Source of the DNA: Tretioscincus oriximinensis
Lineage: Eukaryota; Chordata; Lepidosauria; Squamata; Gymnophthalmidae
Reading direction: 5' to 3'
NCBI GenBank assembly: GCA_022410635.1
Contig: JAJVDF010000461.1
Location: 941,503-1,005,502, forward strand
Length of the DNA stretch: 64,000 bases
Part shown: piece by piece, positions 20,444-31,066 of the stretch
How positions within the stretch are numbered: position 1 is the stretch's first letter
Layout of the letters: each line of letters begins with the position of its first letter
Notes under the pieces: generated by a model
What the model was told of the DNA's origin: nothing
Database searches by the model: none
Seen by the model: only the letters and a program-made list of their open reading frames with translations
Translations under genes and position numbers: made by a program

Positions 20444-22517
20444 TTTTTTCTGCCATTAAAGAACTATCGTATATTCTTATATTGCTTTTTGTGGCAGCTC
20501 CTAGATTACTTTCTGCTGGTGCTACATTGAAACAGGTTACGTGGAAGTCTTGTCCTTTTTTGCTAGTTTCCTCTCTTCCCCTCTGATGCTGCTCCTAAGA
20601 GACTAGAATCTTATCTCTACTGTAATTGTGTTTATCTCCTGTCAGTTCTCACTGCTACCTTGTCAATAACAGTTTCAATGGTTTGTTAGCTGTCACAAAC
20701 ATCCTAATTGGAAGAAAACAACACGTCTAGGTAGATACAGAACAAGAACAGATATTGGCTGTGCCTGTGCATGCCAGGATAGGCAAACAATTTGGTTGCA
20801 GTTATGGGGAGCTCCTGCCCCAAAGGGCCAGAATAGGTGTGCCAAGTGAAGAATAGGAAGTCCCACTATGGAAATTCCCATGGGGATGGGTCACAACACC
20901 AGGCTGTGTTGAGAAAAGGCCTTTTAGCACTTTGACTGAGAAATAGCCCATGCAATTAACTGGAATAAAGAGCAATCATATTGGTAATTGCTTCACTATT
21001 CCTCAATTACTCCATAAGCAGCCTTAAGCCCCCATCACATTTTTTTTCTACAGCTATGATAGTTTCATCATGAAGAAGCCGTCTCACGTGCTCACACAGT
21101 TTCAGCAATCTATTCACTGAAACTTCCCATTGTCTTGGGTTTTCCTGATAATAGTTACAAGCTGCATCTCTTTTTTCTGAAGGTTATGGCATTTGCACGT
21201 ACGAACAGGAAGGAAAAGATGAGAATTCATCTGAGATTTGAGGCAAGGTCTGTGCACTCCACTGAGGTTCAAAGCAAGACATGCATCCTGGAGCTCTGAC
21301 ATATGAGGGGAGGGGGAGACCAACCAATCAGGAGACTGTGCACGTGGGTTCTCGGGTGTGCAATGGAGTGGAAATACAATTCCCCATGAGTAGCTCCTTG
21401 CTATGGTAATGTAGAAAGTTGTGGACAGACAGACAATGGGTTATTCCAGTTAGAATGAATCCTGGATTTAAACAGCTCATGTGGCACGGGCCTTAAACTT
21501 CCCTTGCCTGGACTGCATTTAAGTAGTCCATAATCATTCCTGCGCTGTAGAAAAATTCCTGCAGAAATTGTGAATGCTGAANTCTAACCTTTCTCTGTTC
21601 TACATATCACATGACATGTTTTCAACCAATGACAGGAGGAGCAATCAGACCTGTAGAACACAGAAAGTACAGAGAATGCATTCACACTTTCTGTTTCTGG
21701 GCTAGGAGCAGAAATGTTTCTACCTGGGGAAAAACAAAAGTCAGGAAACAAGCCACACACACAGCCCTCAACCCAGTGGATAGGAATGATTCCCAGAAAT
21801 CACTGAAAGTTAAGTGCAAGGAAAACCCTTGATTGTTTGCATCCATCTCTATTTCTCTTATTTAATTTGAAGTCTCTGGTGCTGCTAGCATTATCTTAAT
21901 TCTTACTTAAGGTGTATTGACTGGAAATTGAACCTGGAAATAGAAGAAAGAAAGAAATCACTTTGCATCTGTGTTACAGGTCTGTTGCTTAAGGCTGCCT
22001 TAGGATGAGACAGATGGAATTTTAGACCACTAGAACAATCAAAAATGGAACCGCATTACCATGGTGACTCAAGTGGATTGAACAGCATGCAGCATTGTGG
22101 CTAAAAATAGTACCTTGACGCCTATGTTAAAGGGCAGGTATAGGTCAGTGAAACATTCCTTGCTGAGATAGGTGAGTAATTGAGACAGCTTTATAGCTGC
22201 TTCAAAGGTCTGGTAGAATATTCTAAAGGTTTGAAATAAATTACTAATGCAGAAAATCTTGACAATTTTCTCCTGACTTTTTATCCATGTCCACAATGTA
22301 ACGTACATTGGATCTATTTATCTTCTGCTTTGTAGGGCTATCAAAGGATGCTTCTGCACTGACCTTACTAGATCCCAAACGGTTGATCCAGAATACACAA
22401 TCCATCTCCAGATTGGCATGGTGACAGTTGTTTCTATATAATCTCCAAGCTGGACTGATCACACAAGCTTCAGATCTGGCCTTCTGAAGATCCTGTTTGC
22501 CATGAACTACAATTCCT
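20444..22517. other. about 2 kb, unassigned
   Basis: No repeat family recognised. Minus-strand frames near 22069-22462 give peptides such as HHANLEMDCVFWINRLG that I cannot assign. No splice context or coding bias strong enough to call a gene. Confidence 0.3.
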
Positions 22518-22567
22518 NCATTCAGTCGGTCTGGTGTGGTTAGATTATTACTCTCTTATCTGGAAGT
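22518..22567 (+). mobile_element. SINE type 2, head
   Basis: CAGTCGGTCTGGTGTGGTTAG and CTCTTATCTGGAAGTC. A CR1 insertion follows exactly here; the SINE body resumes near 23108 with GAAGCCTTCCATCTCGATTC. Confidence 0.75.
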
Positions 22568-23107
22568 CATAGAATCAAAGAGTTGGAAGGGACCTCCAGG
22601 GCCATCAGGTCCAACCCCCTGGTCAGTTCAAAATTCACTAAATCATCCTAGCAAATGGCTGCCCAACCTCTGAAGACTTCCAGCGAAGGAGTACAGACCA
22701 CCTCCTTGTGGCAAACTGTTCCACTGGTTTATTACTGTCAGAAAGGTTTTTTTGATACCTAATCTAAATCTGCTTCCTTGCAGTTTCATCCCATTGTTTC
22801 TAGTCATTCCATGTGCCAATGAGAACAATGCNGATCTCTCTGTTTTGAGGTAGTCCTTCAGATATCATTCTTCTCTTTTGCAGACTAATCATCCCAAGAT
22901 CCTTTCACCTTTCCTCAAAGAACATGGTTTCCAGACCACTTACCATCCTAATAACTCTTTTCTGAACTTGCTCCAGTTTATCAATGTCCCTTTTAAATTG
23001 GGGTGCCTGGAACTGAACACAGGACTCTGTGGTCTGACCAAAGTACTGTAGAGAGGAATAACTGCTTCATGTAATAGAGATTCTATGCTCCTCTTAATAC
23101 ACCTCAG
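22568..23107 (-). pseudogene. CR1 LINE (TCTATGATT-tail lineage) nested in SINE
   Basis: Starts ATAGAATCAAAGAGTTGG. The minus strand reads a C-terminal frame [20 protein letters not shown] with WNSLPQGG and, further upstream, [21 protein letters not shown] sequence. 5' truncated at the CIKRGIESL region. Frames broken. Confidence 0.85.
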
Positions 23108-23325
23108 GAGAATAGAAGCTCAATCACTGAAGCCTTCCATCTCGATTCTCTGCTCCTCCATGAAACCAGCTGGGTAGCCTTGGGTAATCACCGTTCTCTG
23201 GAGCCCTCCCAGCCCTCCCTAGTTCACAAGGTGTCTTTTGCGAAGAGAAGAACAGGAGGTTACATAAGCTGTTTTGATTCGTTNTGGTTTGAAGAAAGCA
23301 GGGCATAAAACGCAACTCTTTCTAG
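23108..23325 (+). mobile_element. SINE type 2, body
   Basis: CTCCATGAAACCAGCTGGGT, ACAAGGTGTCTTTTGCGAAG, TACATAAGCTGTTTTGATTC, GAAAGCAGGGCATAAAACGC. Confidence 0.75.
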
Positions 23326-23334
23326 TCCTTCAAA

Positions 23335-23465
23335 CAAGTGACTGAGGCCCTGTCCCCACTACTTTGGGTTATATCTCAGCATAGAATTTGGCCATCCAAA
23401 TGCCAGTGTAGTCTATGGCAGGTCCCATTCAGTGCCTAAATGGCACTCAATCGACAGCCTAGAGA
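23335..23465 (+). repeat. interspersed repeat R3, copy 1
   Basis: AGGCCCTGTCCCCACTACTT, GGGTTATATCTCAGCATAGA, TGGCCATCCAAATGCCAGTG, TAGTCTATGGCAGG. Two other copies at 45222-45305 and, reversed, 53795-53945. Class unknown. Confidence 0.6.
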
Positions 23466-23499
23466 TGTATTTTGCTTGCCTTGGGGAATTCTAATATCA

Positions 23500-23837
23500 A
23501 AAAGAGGGATCATTTTTTAGTAAAGCAGCTGTTAATTGCATCTACATCTGTAATAACCCGATACTGGGAGATGAAAGTGGAATGGACCATTTGAGCTTGG
23601 GATATTTATATAATAGATCCATTGAAGTTTGATTTAATAAAAGAAAAAAAGGAGATCGGTTTATGGNAAGACATTTAAATAATTCAACAGTTAAGATCAA
23701 GGTAAAATGGCAGAAATTAATTTCAATGTCAAAAAATATTGCTCAAAAAAAGAACTGTCTAAAAATATTAAGGGATTGTTGGATTTATCTGTATGTAAGG
23801 GTAAGTGGGATAAAGCTATTGATCGCTCCTGGGGAGA
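23500..23837 (+). pseudogene. L1-type LINE ORF2 C-terminus (first part)
   Basis: One frame reads LLIASTSVITRYWEMKVEWT then AWDIYIIDPLKFDLIKEKKE, aligning with the AAQIVVARGWKAKDKWTIQ and FEAIREKRLRLIG parts of the better L1 copy at 43110-43982. Interrupted at 23838 by CR1. Confidence 0.55.
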
Positions 23838-24189
23838 ACATAAGAACATAAGAAGAGCCATNCTGGATCAGGCCACAGCCCATCAAGTCCAGCATTCTGT
23901 GTCACACAGAGGCCCACCAGATGCACCTGGGCAGTCCGAACAGAGGAAAGCAAAATATGCTCCTGTTCATGACTCCCTGCAAATGGTATTTCAGGAGTCC
24001 TGCCTGTGGCTTCATCCCAGAGGCAACATCCAGACATCCATCCTAGTATCCATTTATACTTTTAGTGTCCATAAACCTGTCTAGTCCTGTCTTGAAACTA
24101 TCCAAGCTGTTAGCTACCACTACCTCTTCAGGAAGTAAATTCCACAGGCCAATGACCCTCTGGGTGAAAAAATACTTTCCTTTGTCTGG
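23838..24189 (-). mobile_element. CR1 3' end nested in L1
   Basis: Begins with the reverse of the tail (ACATAAGAACATAAGAAGAG) and ends inside the KYFFTQRVIGLWNLLPEEV coding part. Nearly identical to 52507-52870, so a young insertion. Confidence 0.9.
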
Positions 24190-24291
24190 AAAGGGAGAGG
24201 GAAATCGGCGCTTAGAAGGACTGAATGTTTTTTATTTAATTTATGGAGTATTTAAGGTAACAAAATAGTCAATAAAAGTTATTGATAAAAA
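24190..24291 (+). mobile_element. L1-type LINE 3' end (second part)
   Basis: GGACTGAATGTTTTTTATTT...AATAAAAGTTATTGATAAAA looks like an L1 3' UTR with A-rich end. It completes the copy begun at 23500. Confidence 0.5.
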
Positions 24292-24299
24292 GAAAATTT

Positions 24300-24747
24300 G
24301 GTATTCTTCGGTTATGCGGGTGCAACGGTACTACGGTAAAAACACATTGTACTCTGTGTTGTGCTCTTCTCGGACTCCTGGAAAGCGTATTGCATAACAG
24401 AAGTGGGAAACCAAGGGTTTCTACACTTCAGTGTCAACCACAAATATAATTTTGTTGACCCGGAGATTGGAGCGCATACACAGAAAATTGAAAGGCTGTG
24501 GGAAAACGTGAAGTGGCGAAATAAGAAAAACTGGGCCACTTGTTGCCATCATCTAGAAAGCTACCTCGCTGAATTTCTGTGGAGACGTCAAACGAAGATC
24601 CTCAATGATTTAAANACNTTTATGCCTCCTCAAAAAAATTGAAAGAATGAAAGTATTTACAGTCCATTTGTGGCCCTCTGAGTTTTTGTTTTTTGTGTTT
24701 TTACCATATAGTACCATACCGCTGCGCCTGCATAACCAAAGAGTATC
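24300..24747 (+). mobile_element. Merlin-like (IS1595/ISXO2-type) DNA transposon, internally deleted
   Basis: Terminal inverted repeats: the left starts GGTATTCTTCGGTTATGCGG and the right, read inward, GATACTCTTTGGTTATGCAG; both continue through GGTAAAAACACA. An 8-bp duplication GAAAATTT lies at 24292-24299 and 24748-24755, the length known for the Merlin superfamily. Between the ends an open frame (24361-24642) holds the C-terminal part of an ISXO2-like transposase: SDSWKAY, VNHKYNFVDPEIGAHTQKIE, LWENVKWRNKK, YLAEFLWRR. The D of SDSW and the E of QKIE are the expected second and third catalytic residues. The N-terminal part with the first D is missing, so it is non-autonomous. Confidence 0.85.
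24361..24642 (+). pseudogene. ISXO2-like transposase, C-terminal fragment
   Basis: About 93 residues compared with a usual length near 300. D at residue 5 and E at residue 44 are retained; the first catalytic Asp region, N-terminal zinc-binding and helix-turn-helix parts are lost between the left inverted repeat and codon 1. Two N bases near 24615 affect two residues. The frame has no internal stop, which suggests modest age or recent loss of function. Confidence 0.85.
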
Positions 24748-24755
24748 GAAAATTT

Positions 24756-25576
24756 AAATGGCACTCATTCAAACAGGCAAAACTGTGTCCTTAACATTCT
24801 TTTATTATCTTCTCCAGAAATCTTCTTTCTCTTTTCTTTCTTAAAATTAGAAGAAAGAAAATCAATAACACATACACACACACACCCAAAAAGAAATCAT
24901 TCTTGAAACTAAGAGACATTAGATATTCCAAGGGCTGAATTCTTTTCTTAACCTCAACCTTTTTTACAGGCCCTGAAATTCAGAATGTCATCTTTCTTTG
25001 GATCTGGACTATTTCTCCACTCTTTCCCTGGGAAATTCTGTGAGAAATTATATATTTATTTGTCTCTTTCACTGCATTTTAAATACTTGTGGTGCCTGAG
25101 GACTCCTGATCTTTCTGCAGCTGAACCTTGTCAGGCTCTCAGTGCCAGAAAAATGAATAGAAGCTGCTTCCCATCAAAAGCTGAGGAGCTCCTCTTTGGA
25201 ACCAAATCAACCTAATGGAAACAAGCACTGAAATCACATCATATCCCAATCAGGATTCCCAGATACAGATTCTGACGATTGCTCCATTGTTTATTCTCTA
25301 TCAGAAGAAATCTCTTGTTTTTCCTCTATTTACGGAGAGTTCTGCATCAAGATCAGTTTCAAAACCCAGAAGCAGAAAAAAGAAAAATGTCGTTGTTCAG
25401 TTGTGGTGGTAATTGTGCAAGAATCGTACACATTTTATCAGATTGTCCACCCTTGTATAAAGCACAAATTCTCATGCAGCACTTTATAACAAATACACCA
25501 GGGCTGGAACTGACATCACTGTGATGTCACTTCCAGCGCCTGTTTCCAGAAAGGGTTCCCCAGAGTTGGAAGTGAC
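24756..25576. other. unassigned
   Basis: A short (AC)n run at 24868-24886. Frames of 65-81 residues near 25215-25524 are not recognised. Confidence 0.3.
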
Positions 25577-25588
25577 AACATAAATGAA

Positions 25589-25635
25589 TTTCAGAGAAAT
25601 AGCCGTGTAGTCTAGTAGAACTAGCTTCTTTGCTG
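25589..25635. mobile_element. hairpin element H, copy B (47 bp)
   Basis: Only the constant end is present: TTTCAGAGAAATAGCCGTGT, TAGTCTAGTAGAACTAG, CTTCTTTGCTG. Flanked by AACATAAATGAA at 25577-25588 and 25636-25647, an exact 12-bp duplication. The second arm and loop are absent. Confidence 0.85.
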
Positions 25636-25744
25636 AACATAAATGAAGTCACTTCCAGTGTCTGCTTCTGGGAATGGTGCCGGAGTGATGTCACTTCTGG
25701 TCCGTGCCCGGAAATGCCATAACAACATTTTCATGCACAGAGAA

Positions 25745-25835
25745 GACTCAAATGCCTGAGATTTCGTATCACTGGTTGTTTGGTGTTGTTCAACTCTTTG
25801 CGACCCCATGGGCCACAGTGAACCTCAACCCAGAG
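25745..25835 (-). pseudogene. RTE-BovB LINE, extreme C-terminus
   Basis: Contains TTCAACTCTTTGCGACCCCA and TGGGCCACAG. The minus strand reads VHCGPWGRKELNNTK, corresponding to the AVHGVAKSRTRLSD end of BovB ORF2. Confidence 0.7.
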
Positions 25836-26139
25836 ATTGAAACCTAAAGATACAAAAACAAATAGAATCTCCCAGAAGAAAAATAATAGGAAAAAGAGAG
25901 AAAAACTTATTTCTTGAAAATACATTTCACCAGAACCCACTGAGGAAGCATGAGAATGAAATGCATCTGGCCCATTTCTACATCAACTTTATCCCACTGA
26001 GAGGATAATATCAGAACAAATCATTGTATAACAAAGATTCTTAATTCACGTTTTTCTTACCTTTAGCACATGTATTACATTTTGTATCAGTTTGTCCACA
26101 GACCACCCTCTAGATATTTTTGTACATTATACGAGTTCA

Positions 26140-26510
26140 CTTCTGGGACTCAAGTTTTTTCTCTCTTTTCCCTGTCATTTGTTCTGGACGATTGTTTTGT
26201 GCCACAGTATAGCTTTACCATGCNTCTCCCATAGCCTCGGTCCAAAATCATGTTGGTTGCCTCCATGACACTCTCTGTCCATCTCATTGTTGACTGTCCC
26301 CTTTTTCTGACTTCAGTCTTCCCCAACATCTGGGTCATTTCCAGTCTTCTCATGACAAGCCCAAAGTATTTGAACTTTGTGATCACCAATGAGCCGTCAG
26401 AGTTATTATTTCTTTAGCAATGACTGATTTAATTTGCTTTCAGTCCAAGAAGCTCTCTAGAAGTCTTCTCCAACATCATAACTATTAGTTCTTCAACACT
26501 CAGGCGGCAT
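26140..26510 (-). pseudogene. RTE-BovB LINE, C-terminal fragment
   Basis: A 79-residue minus frame reads FKYFGLVMRRLEMTQMLGKT, EVRKRGQSTMRWTESVMEAT, LYCGTKQSSRTND. This is the conserved LKYFGHVMRR...LGKIEGRRRRGRQRMRWLD end of BovB ORF2. Upstream (higher coordinates) the decayed homology continues to about 26510. BovB is abundant in squamates, supporting the organism assignment. Confidence 0.85.
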
Positions 26511-28559
26511 ACGCACTAGGGCTAAAAACAAATGCGAAAGCACTTTGGAAATCTTCGAAGCCAAACCGAAGTGAATGCCAAATCCTCCGTCTGTTTCCAC
26601 TCCAGTTTCAACGTCCCCACAAAACACGTGGAGACATCGGATGCCCTTCATTCCCTCCCACCCTCTGTTTGTAGCTTCTCCGTCCGCAGCTCCTGGGTGA
26701 CCCCTCCCTACTTCCTTTCCCCCTGAAAGATGGGAAGCAACCAAGCTGGGCTCGGAGTCTTGAAGCCACTAATGCGCCCCCTCCCTGAGCTAAGAAGGCT
26801 AAGAAGAAACCTTTTTCTCTGCTCAGGAAGGGGGTGGAGAGGAGGCTTCGAGACCCAAACCTAACTGGATTGCTTCCCTTCCCATTGTCAGCCTGAAATT
26901 TCTCCTTCCCTCCCTGATAGAAGGAGGAAGGGAGGGAAGTGGCCGTAGCTGCTGTTGCTGGGATCGGAGCCTCAGAGTTGCCTCATTGGAGGTTAAGAGA
27001 GAATTGCAAGTGGCAGAGTTGCTGTGCATAGTGACCCTGTATGTTCTGGATGCAAATAAAAACAGTGAGATCAAGGTTGGGACGTTGAGCTGCCTGAAAG
27101 GACCTATGCGCAGATGTTACTTCAACGGGGTTTAGGAGAAACTGGCAGAAAATACTACATGCACAGCAACCCATCCTGGGAACACCCCCTTTTACCATTG
27201 GCTTGGGCAACCATTAAGACAGGATCAGCGTGAAACTGAAATGGGAGCACCCACACAAAGGAGAGCAGCTACGGGAATTCCATAGCTGGCATAGAATTAA
27301 CGCAAATGGTAAAAAAAAAAAGCAGCAGCATCAGATTTTGACAAAACCACCTTAGCAGAAATGAGTCGTGTGCATACTGAGGAACATAAGAGCAATCCAC
27401 AGTTGGTTTTACTGGTAACCAAATGTGCACAGAGAACAGAGAACCCACTTTCGCATCCATGGATGGATGTCTGGATTGATGGAGCAGATGGTTGTTGGAC
27501 CCCACTCTTCCAAGAACTAGACAATTGCAAACCATTTATTTATCTTTGCCAAGAAAACTGCATGGAGGGGCCACAGGGGCTCTGGAGTTATAGGGGCCCT
27601 CCCTCCTGCATACCATTTACTAATTATCCATTATTTCCATCCTCCTGCTAATACTATTTGTGCACATGCAAGCAAGTTCTACTGAAGGAAGATTATTCAG
27701 GTCTGCATGCATTACTGTCATTTTATCTGTTGCAAAACCATTTGTATGTTTTATTATTTATTTCCTTTTGTATCTTTTTTCAATATTCCCACACAGTTTC
27801 ACATTTCCACTCTGTATGATAATATAACCCTCTTTGCTGTCACCCATGCCAGCATAGTCCATTTATATTTGGGAAGAAATATGCTAATTGTGCTTGTGTT
27901 CTATGTATAATTCTTTCAGCCTACTAAAGTCATAGATTGACCTTCTAAAACATCCAGTAAATTAGAATTTTCTCAGTCACCCCATTGATTCTTTGGCAAG
28001 AACAGTAGATGTTGTTCCAATATTTCAGTGCTAGGAAAGTTTTTCCCATCGATTTTGGTATTCTTTCCAACAGTTTCATTGAACTGATGAGTTTACTGCA
28101 GCCCTGTTTTCCTTTAAATCAATGCCGTAGTCAGGTAAAGATTTATTTATTGTCTTGAACACCCAGAGTTTACAATGTTACCAGTTTCAAAGAACAGAAG
28201 GAATATTGTGTGTTTATGTGATAATAAGTGCAGTAAAAGAAACATAATTGGTAAGTTATCCTGTGTGAGGAAAAAAGAAGATGAGTTATCAACTATAAAC
28301 ATGCTACTTATTATCAGAGCCTTTGAAATAAAATAGTGTTTATGATGCTTGATGCTCAGCATGCAGGTTATTAAAGTATTCGAGTACTGTCCTTTCAGTA
28401 TTCACTGGAATAGCCAATAGCCTGGTGAAACCTATAAAAGAACTGAAATTATGGTTACAAAGTAAAATAAAAGTATTATGCCTAACTAAGCTAAACCAAT
28501 TTGAAATTTTGCTTATCCAGGCTTCTGAGAAATGTCTGGAATCTCAGACTCATATCAGG
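26511..28559. other. about 2 kb, unassigned; GC/CpG-richer part at 26520-27000
   Basis: 26520-27000 is richer in CpG than most of the window (for example TCCGTCCGC, ATCGGATG, GGATCGGAGC). No exon or repeat could be assigned. Frames at 26823-27210 and 27269-27651 carry no recognised motif. Confidence 0.3.
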
Positions 28560-28721
28560 AAGTTTGAGGGAATCATAGCAGTTTATGTAACCTTCTGTTC
28601 TTCTCTTCACAAGAGACACCTTTCGAAGCAGGTAGCACTGAGAGAGCTCTGAAGAGCTGTGGATAGCCCAAGGTCACTCAGCTAGTTTCATGGGAGGAGT
28701 GCAGAATTGATCCAGGAGGCT
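28560..28721 (-). mobile_element. SINE type 2, body
   Basis: The reverse strand reads AATTCTGCACTCCTCCCATG, AGCTGAGTGACCTTGGGC, GGTGTCTCTTGTGAAGAGAA, GGTTACATAAACTGCTATGA, in the family order. Head missing. Confidence 0.65.
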
Positions 28722-28985
28722 ACTGAAGAAGAAGAGACCAAACAAACAGGGTTTTTATAACCCACGTTTTTCCCTTCTCTGAAGGGATTTAAAGCATCTT
28801 ACAAGGTTATTTTTCGCCCAAAAGCTTACATTCTATCTTCCCCACCATGCTGGGATGGTTCCGATTTATCTAATTGCAATTTCTTGCTTTCAAATAGCTT
28901 GGTTGGCTATTGTCTATGGCCGACTCAGGGCACAAAAGTGGGCCTCTCAAGTGAAAGGCTGTTTCTTAACCACCATGCCTCAAGA
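28722..28985 (-). mobile_element. SINE type 1
   Basis: From the GAAGAAGAAG tail through TTTTTATAACCCACG, ATTTTTCGCCCAAAAGC, TCTTCCCCACCATG and a degenerate head with AAGTGGGCCTCTCAAGTG. Adjoins a type-2 SINE in the same orientation. Confidence 0.75.
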
Positions 28986-29214
28986 CTAAGACCTGTAAAG
29001 AGGTTTGGGCAGGCAAAATTGCTAAGAATGCAACAATATTGAATACTAGTTGCTGGACAGGAGCCTCTCTCTTCCTGCATATTTTCAGTTGTTATTGTTT
29101 TGGTTGCAGGATAGTGTAAGTCGTGTATAACTCCTGGTTGACCGCATTGATACCCCTATGCAGTTTTATTGGGAGTGGCACACAATTGCTTTGCCACTGC
29201 CTACTCCCAGGGAG

Positions 29215-29365
29215 ACGTTTAGGATGGAAAAACAGGCTGTACAGCTGAAGGTTTTGCTTCTTCCACCAGAGATTTCCCCGGTGCAATTGGTGGTGTCACT
29301 GTGTGAGACAGAATGCTGGATCAGATGGGCTAGATGGCCCGATTCAGCAGGGGTCCTCTTACGTT
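29215..29365 (+). mobile_element. CR1 3' tail, diverged
   Basis: GTGTCACTGTGTGAGACAGA, TGCTGGATCAGATGGGC, and GGGTCCTCTTACG. Terminal repeats lost. Confidence 0.7.
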
Positions 29366-29832
29366 TGGTAGTTTTCCTGATGTTCAGTTCTGGGCACCCA
29401 AATGTAAAAGAGACATTGATAAACTAAGGCAGGTTCAGAGGAGAATTAAAAGGATNGTGGGTGGTCTGGAAACCATGTCCTATGAGGAATGGTTAAAGGA
29501 TCTCAGGATGTTTAGTCTGCAAAAGAGAAGACTGAGAGGAGACCTGATAACTGCCTCCAAATATCTGAAGGGCTGCCACAGAGCAGAAGGATCAGCATTC
29601 TTCTCATGGGCACATGGAAGAACCTGAAACTATGGGATGAAACTGCAAGGGAGGAGATTTAGATTAGATAATCAAAAAATACCCCCAACTTTCTGACAGG
29701 TAACAGTGATAAATCAGTGGAACAGTTTGCCACAGGAGGTGGTGAATTTTCCTTCATAGGAGGTCTTCAAATAGGCTGACCAGTCTTCTGTCTAGGATGG
29801 TTTCATGAATCCTGCATTAAGCAGCAGTTTGA
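29366..29832 (+). pseudogene. CR1 LINE (TCTATGATT-tail lineage), truncated
   Basis: Reads [59 protein letters not shown], then frameshifts before NQWNSLPQEV. Ends near CTGCATTAAGCAGCAG without its tail octamers. Confidence 0.85.
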
Positions 29833-30059
29833 AAATAAGAGGAGCCCTGGAGCCCATCTAGTCCAGCATTCTGTCACACACAGAGGCCCACCAATTGTAC
29901 CTGGGCAGTCTGGAACAGAGAAAGGCAAAACCTTCAACTGTTCTTGATGGCCTGGAAATGGTACTTCAGGAATCCTTCCTGTTGCTCCATCTTGGAGGCA
30001 GCATTAAGACATCCATCCTAGAAGCTGTTTATACCATTGGCTTCCATGAACTTGTCTAA
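29833..30059 (-). mobile_element. CR1 3' end, first part (split by M4)
   Basis: Minus-strand tail AAAATAAGAGGAGCCCTGGA through GGCTTCCATGAACTTGTCTAA. The expected continuation TCCTGTCTTAAAGCT lies at 31067-31083, after M4. Confidence 0.85.
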
Positions 30060-31063
30060 AGATCGGGTCACACGTGTTAAGCATATTTCAGCAGTTCTTT
30101 CGCAATAAATGCCATTTATCCCGCAATAAACTATTGCTGGGATAATCAGGAATAATTGCAGAGAACGTCTGAAATATTGCAGCCAACCACCATCATCTCG
30201 TAGTCAATCCCCTTTCTCTCCCATGTGAACAAAAATAGTGTGAGAGAGAGGAGGGGGAGATGACAGGAAGAAGTGCCACCTCCTTGGGCAGGGAAATCTG
30301 TCCTTCTTTTCCTAAGCTCAGACTGCCCTCTGCCTCCTTTGGGGGGCTTCTGCCTGAAGATCGGCTCTGCAAAAGAACAATGGCAGACGTCCCCCTCCCC
30401 TCAGCCGAACCATTTGACAGTGGTCTCCAGGGAATTCTGCTGAAGCAAGAGAAGGCGGAGACGGCTGCATTCTGCTGGCCCCATCCATATGGAGCCTAGT
30501 TCTGGGTAACATTTTGGGGCAGAGCTTGGCCATCCACATGTCCCAAATGTTACCCAGAACTAGGATCTGTATGGATGGGGCAAGCAGAATGCAGCCGCTT
30601 CAGCAGAATTTACTCTGCCTGCTTTTGGCTCTGTATGGATGGGCCAGCAGAATGGAGCAGTCTCCGCCTTTTCTTGCTTCAGCAGAATTCCCTGGAGATC
30701 GGCTGTCAAATGGATCGGCTGAGGGGATGGGGAGGAGGTGGGAAGGACGTCTGTCCTTGTTCCCCTTCCTTTTGCAGAGCTGATCTCCAGGCAGCAGCNG
30801 AGGGCTGGCTGGGCTTAGGAAAAGGCTTCTCGTGACACGCGGCCAGCTCCAGCCAGCCCTCTGATTGGCTCTGTTGGGATGGCTGGAAGGAGGGGCACAG
30901 CTGAACCAATGCGGCGGGGCCGGCTGCTTATCACAAGAATTGAAGTATATGTGTGCACATTGTATATTCTGGAATATAGCTTTGTGGTGTGAACACACCC
31001 GCCTTTGCTATATTCCGGAATATAACTTTATTCCAGGTTTTAGCTCGTCATATGAACATAGCC
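30060..31063 (+). mobile_element. PIF/Harbinger-like element M4 with internal foldback
   Basis: Inserted in CR1 with TAA at 30057-30059 and 31064-31066. Outer parts match M3 (TTAAGCATATTTCAGCAG, AATAAATGCCATTTATCC; TATTCTGGAATATAGC, ATATAACTTTATTCC). The right end, read inward, is GGCTATGTTCATATGACGA; the left end lacks about 50 bp relative to M5. The inside (30250-30930) is GC-rich and contains a long inverted repeat. 1,004 bp, no transposase frame. Confidence 0.7.
30290..30835. repeat. large inverted repeat (foldback), arms about 230 bp
   Basis: Left arm CTTTTCCTAAGCTCAG...GAAGATCGGCTCTGCAAAAG...GCAGACGTCC...CTCCAGGGAATTCTGCTG...CTAGTTCTGGGTAACATTT pairs with the right arm in mirrored order: AAATGTTACCCAGAACTAG...CAGCAGAATTCCCTGGAG...GGACGTCTGTCC...CTTTTGCAGAGCTGATCTCC...CTTAGGAAAAGG. 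The loop is near 30508-30545. The arms are imperfect, so this is old or diverging. Confidence 0.85.
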
Positions 31064-31066
31064 TAA

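Noticed and set aside
29158..29220. Stem formed by TGGGAGTGGCA and TGCCACTGCCTACTCCCA
   Set aside because: Arms are imperfect and short, with no second copy; likely chance.
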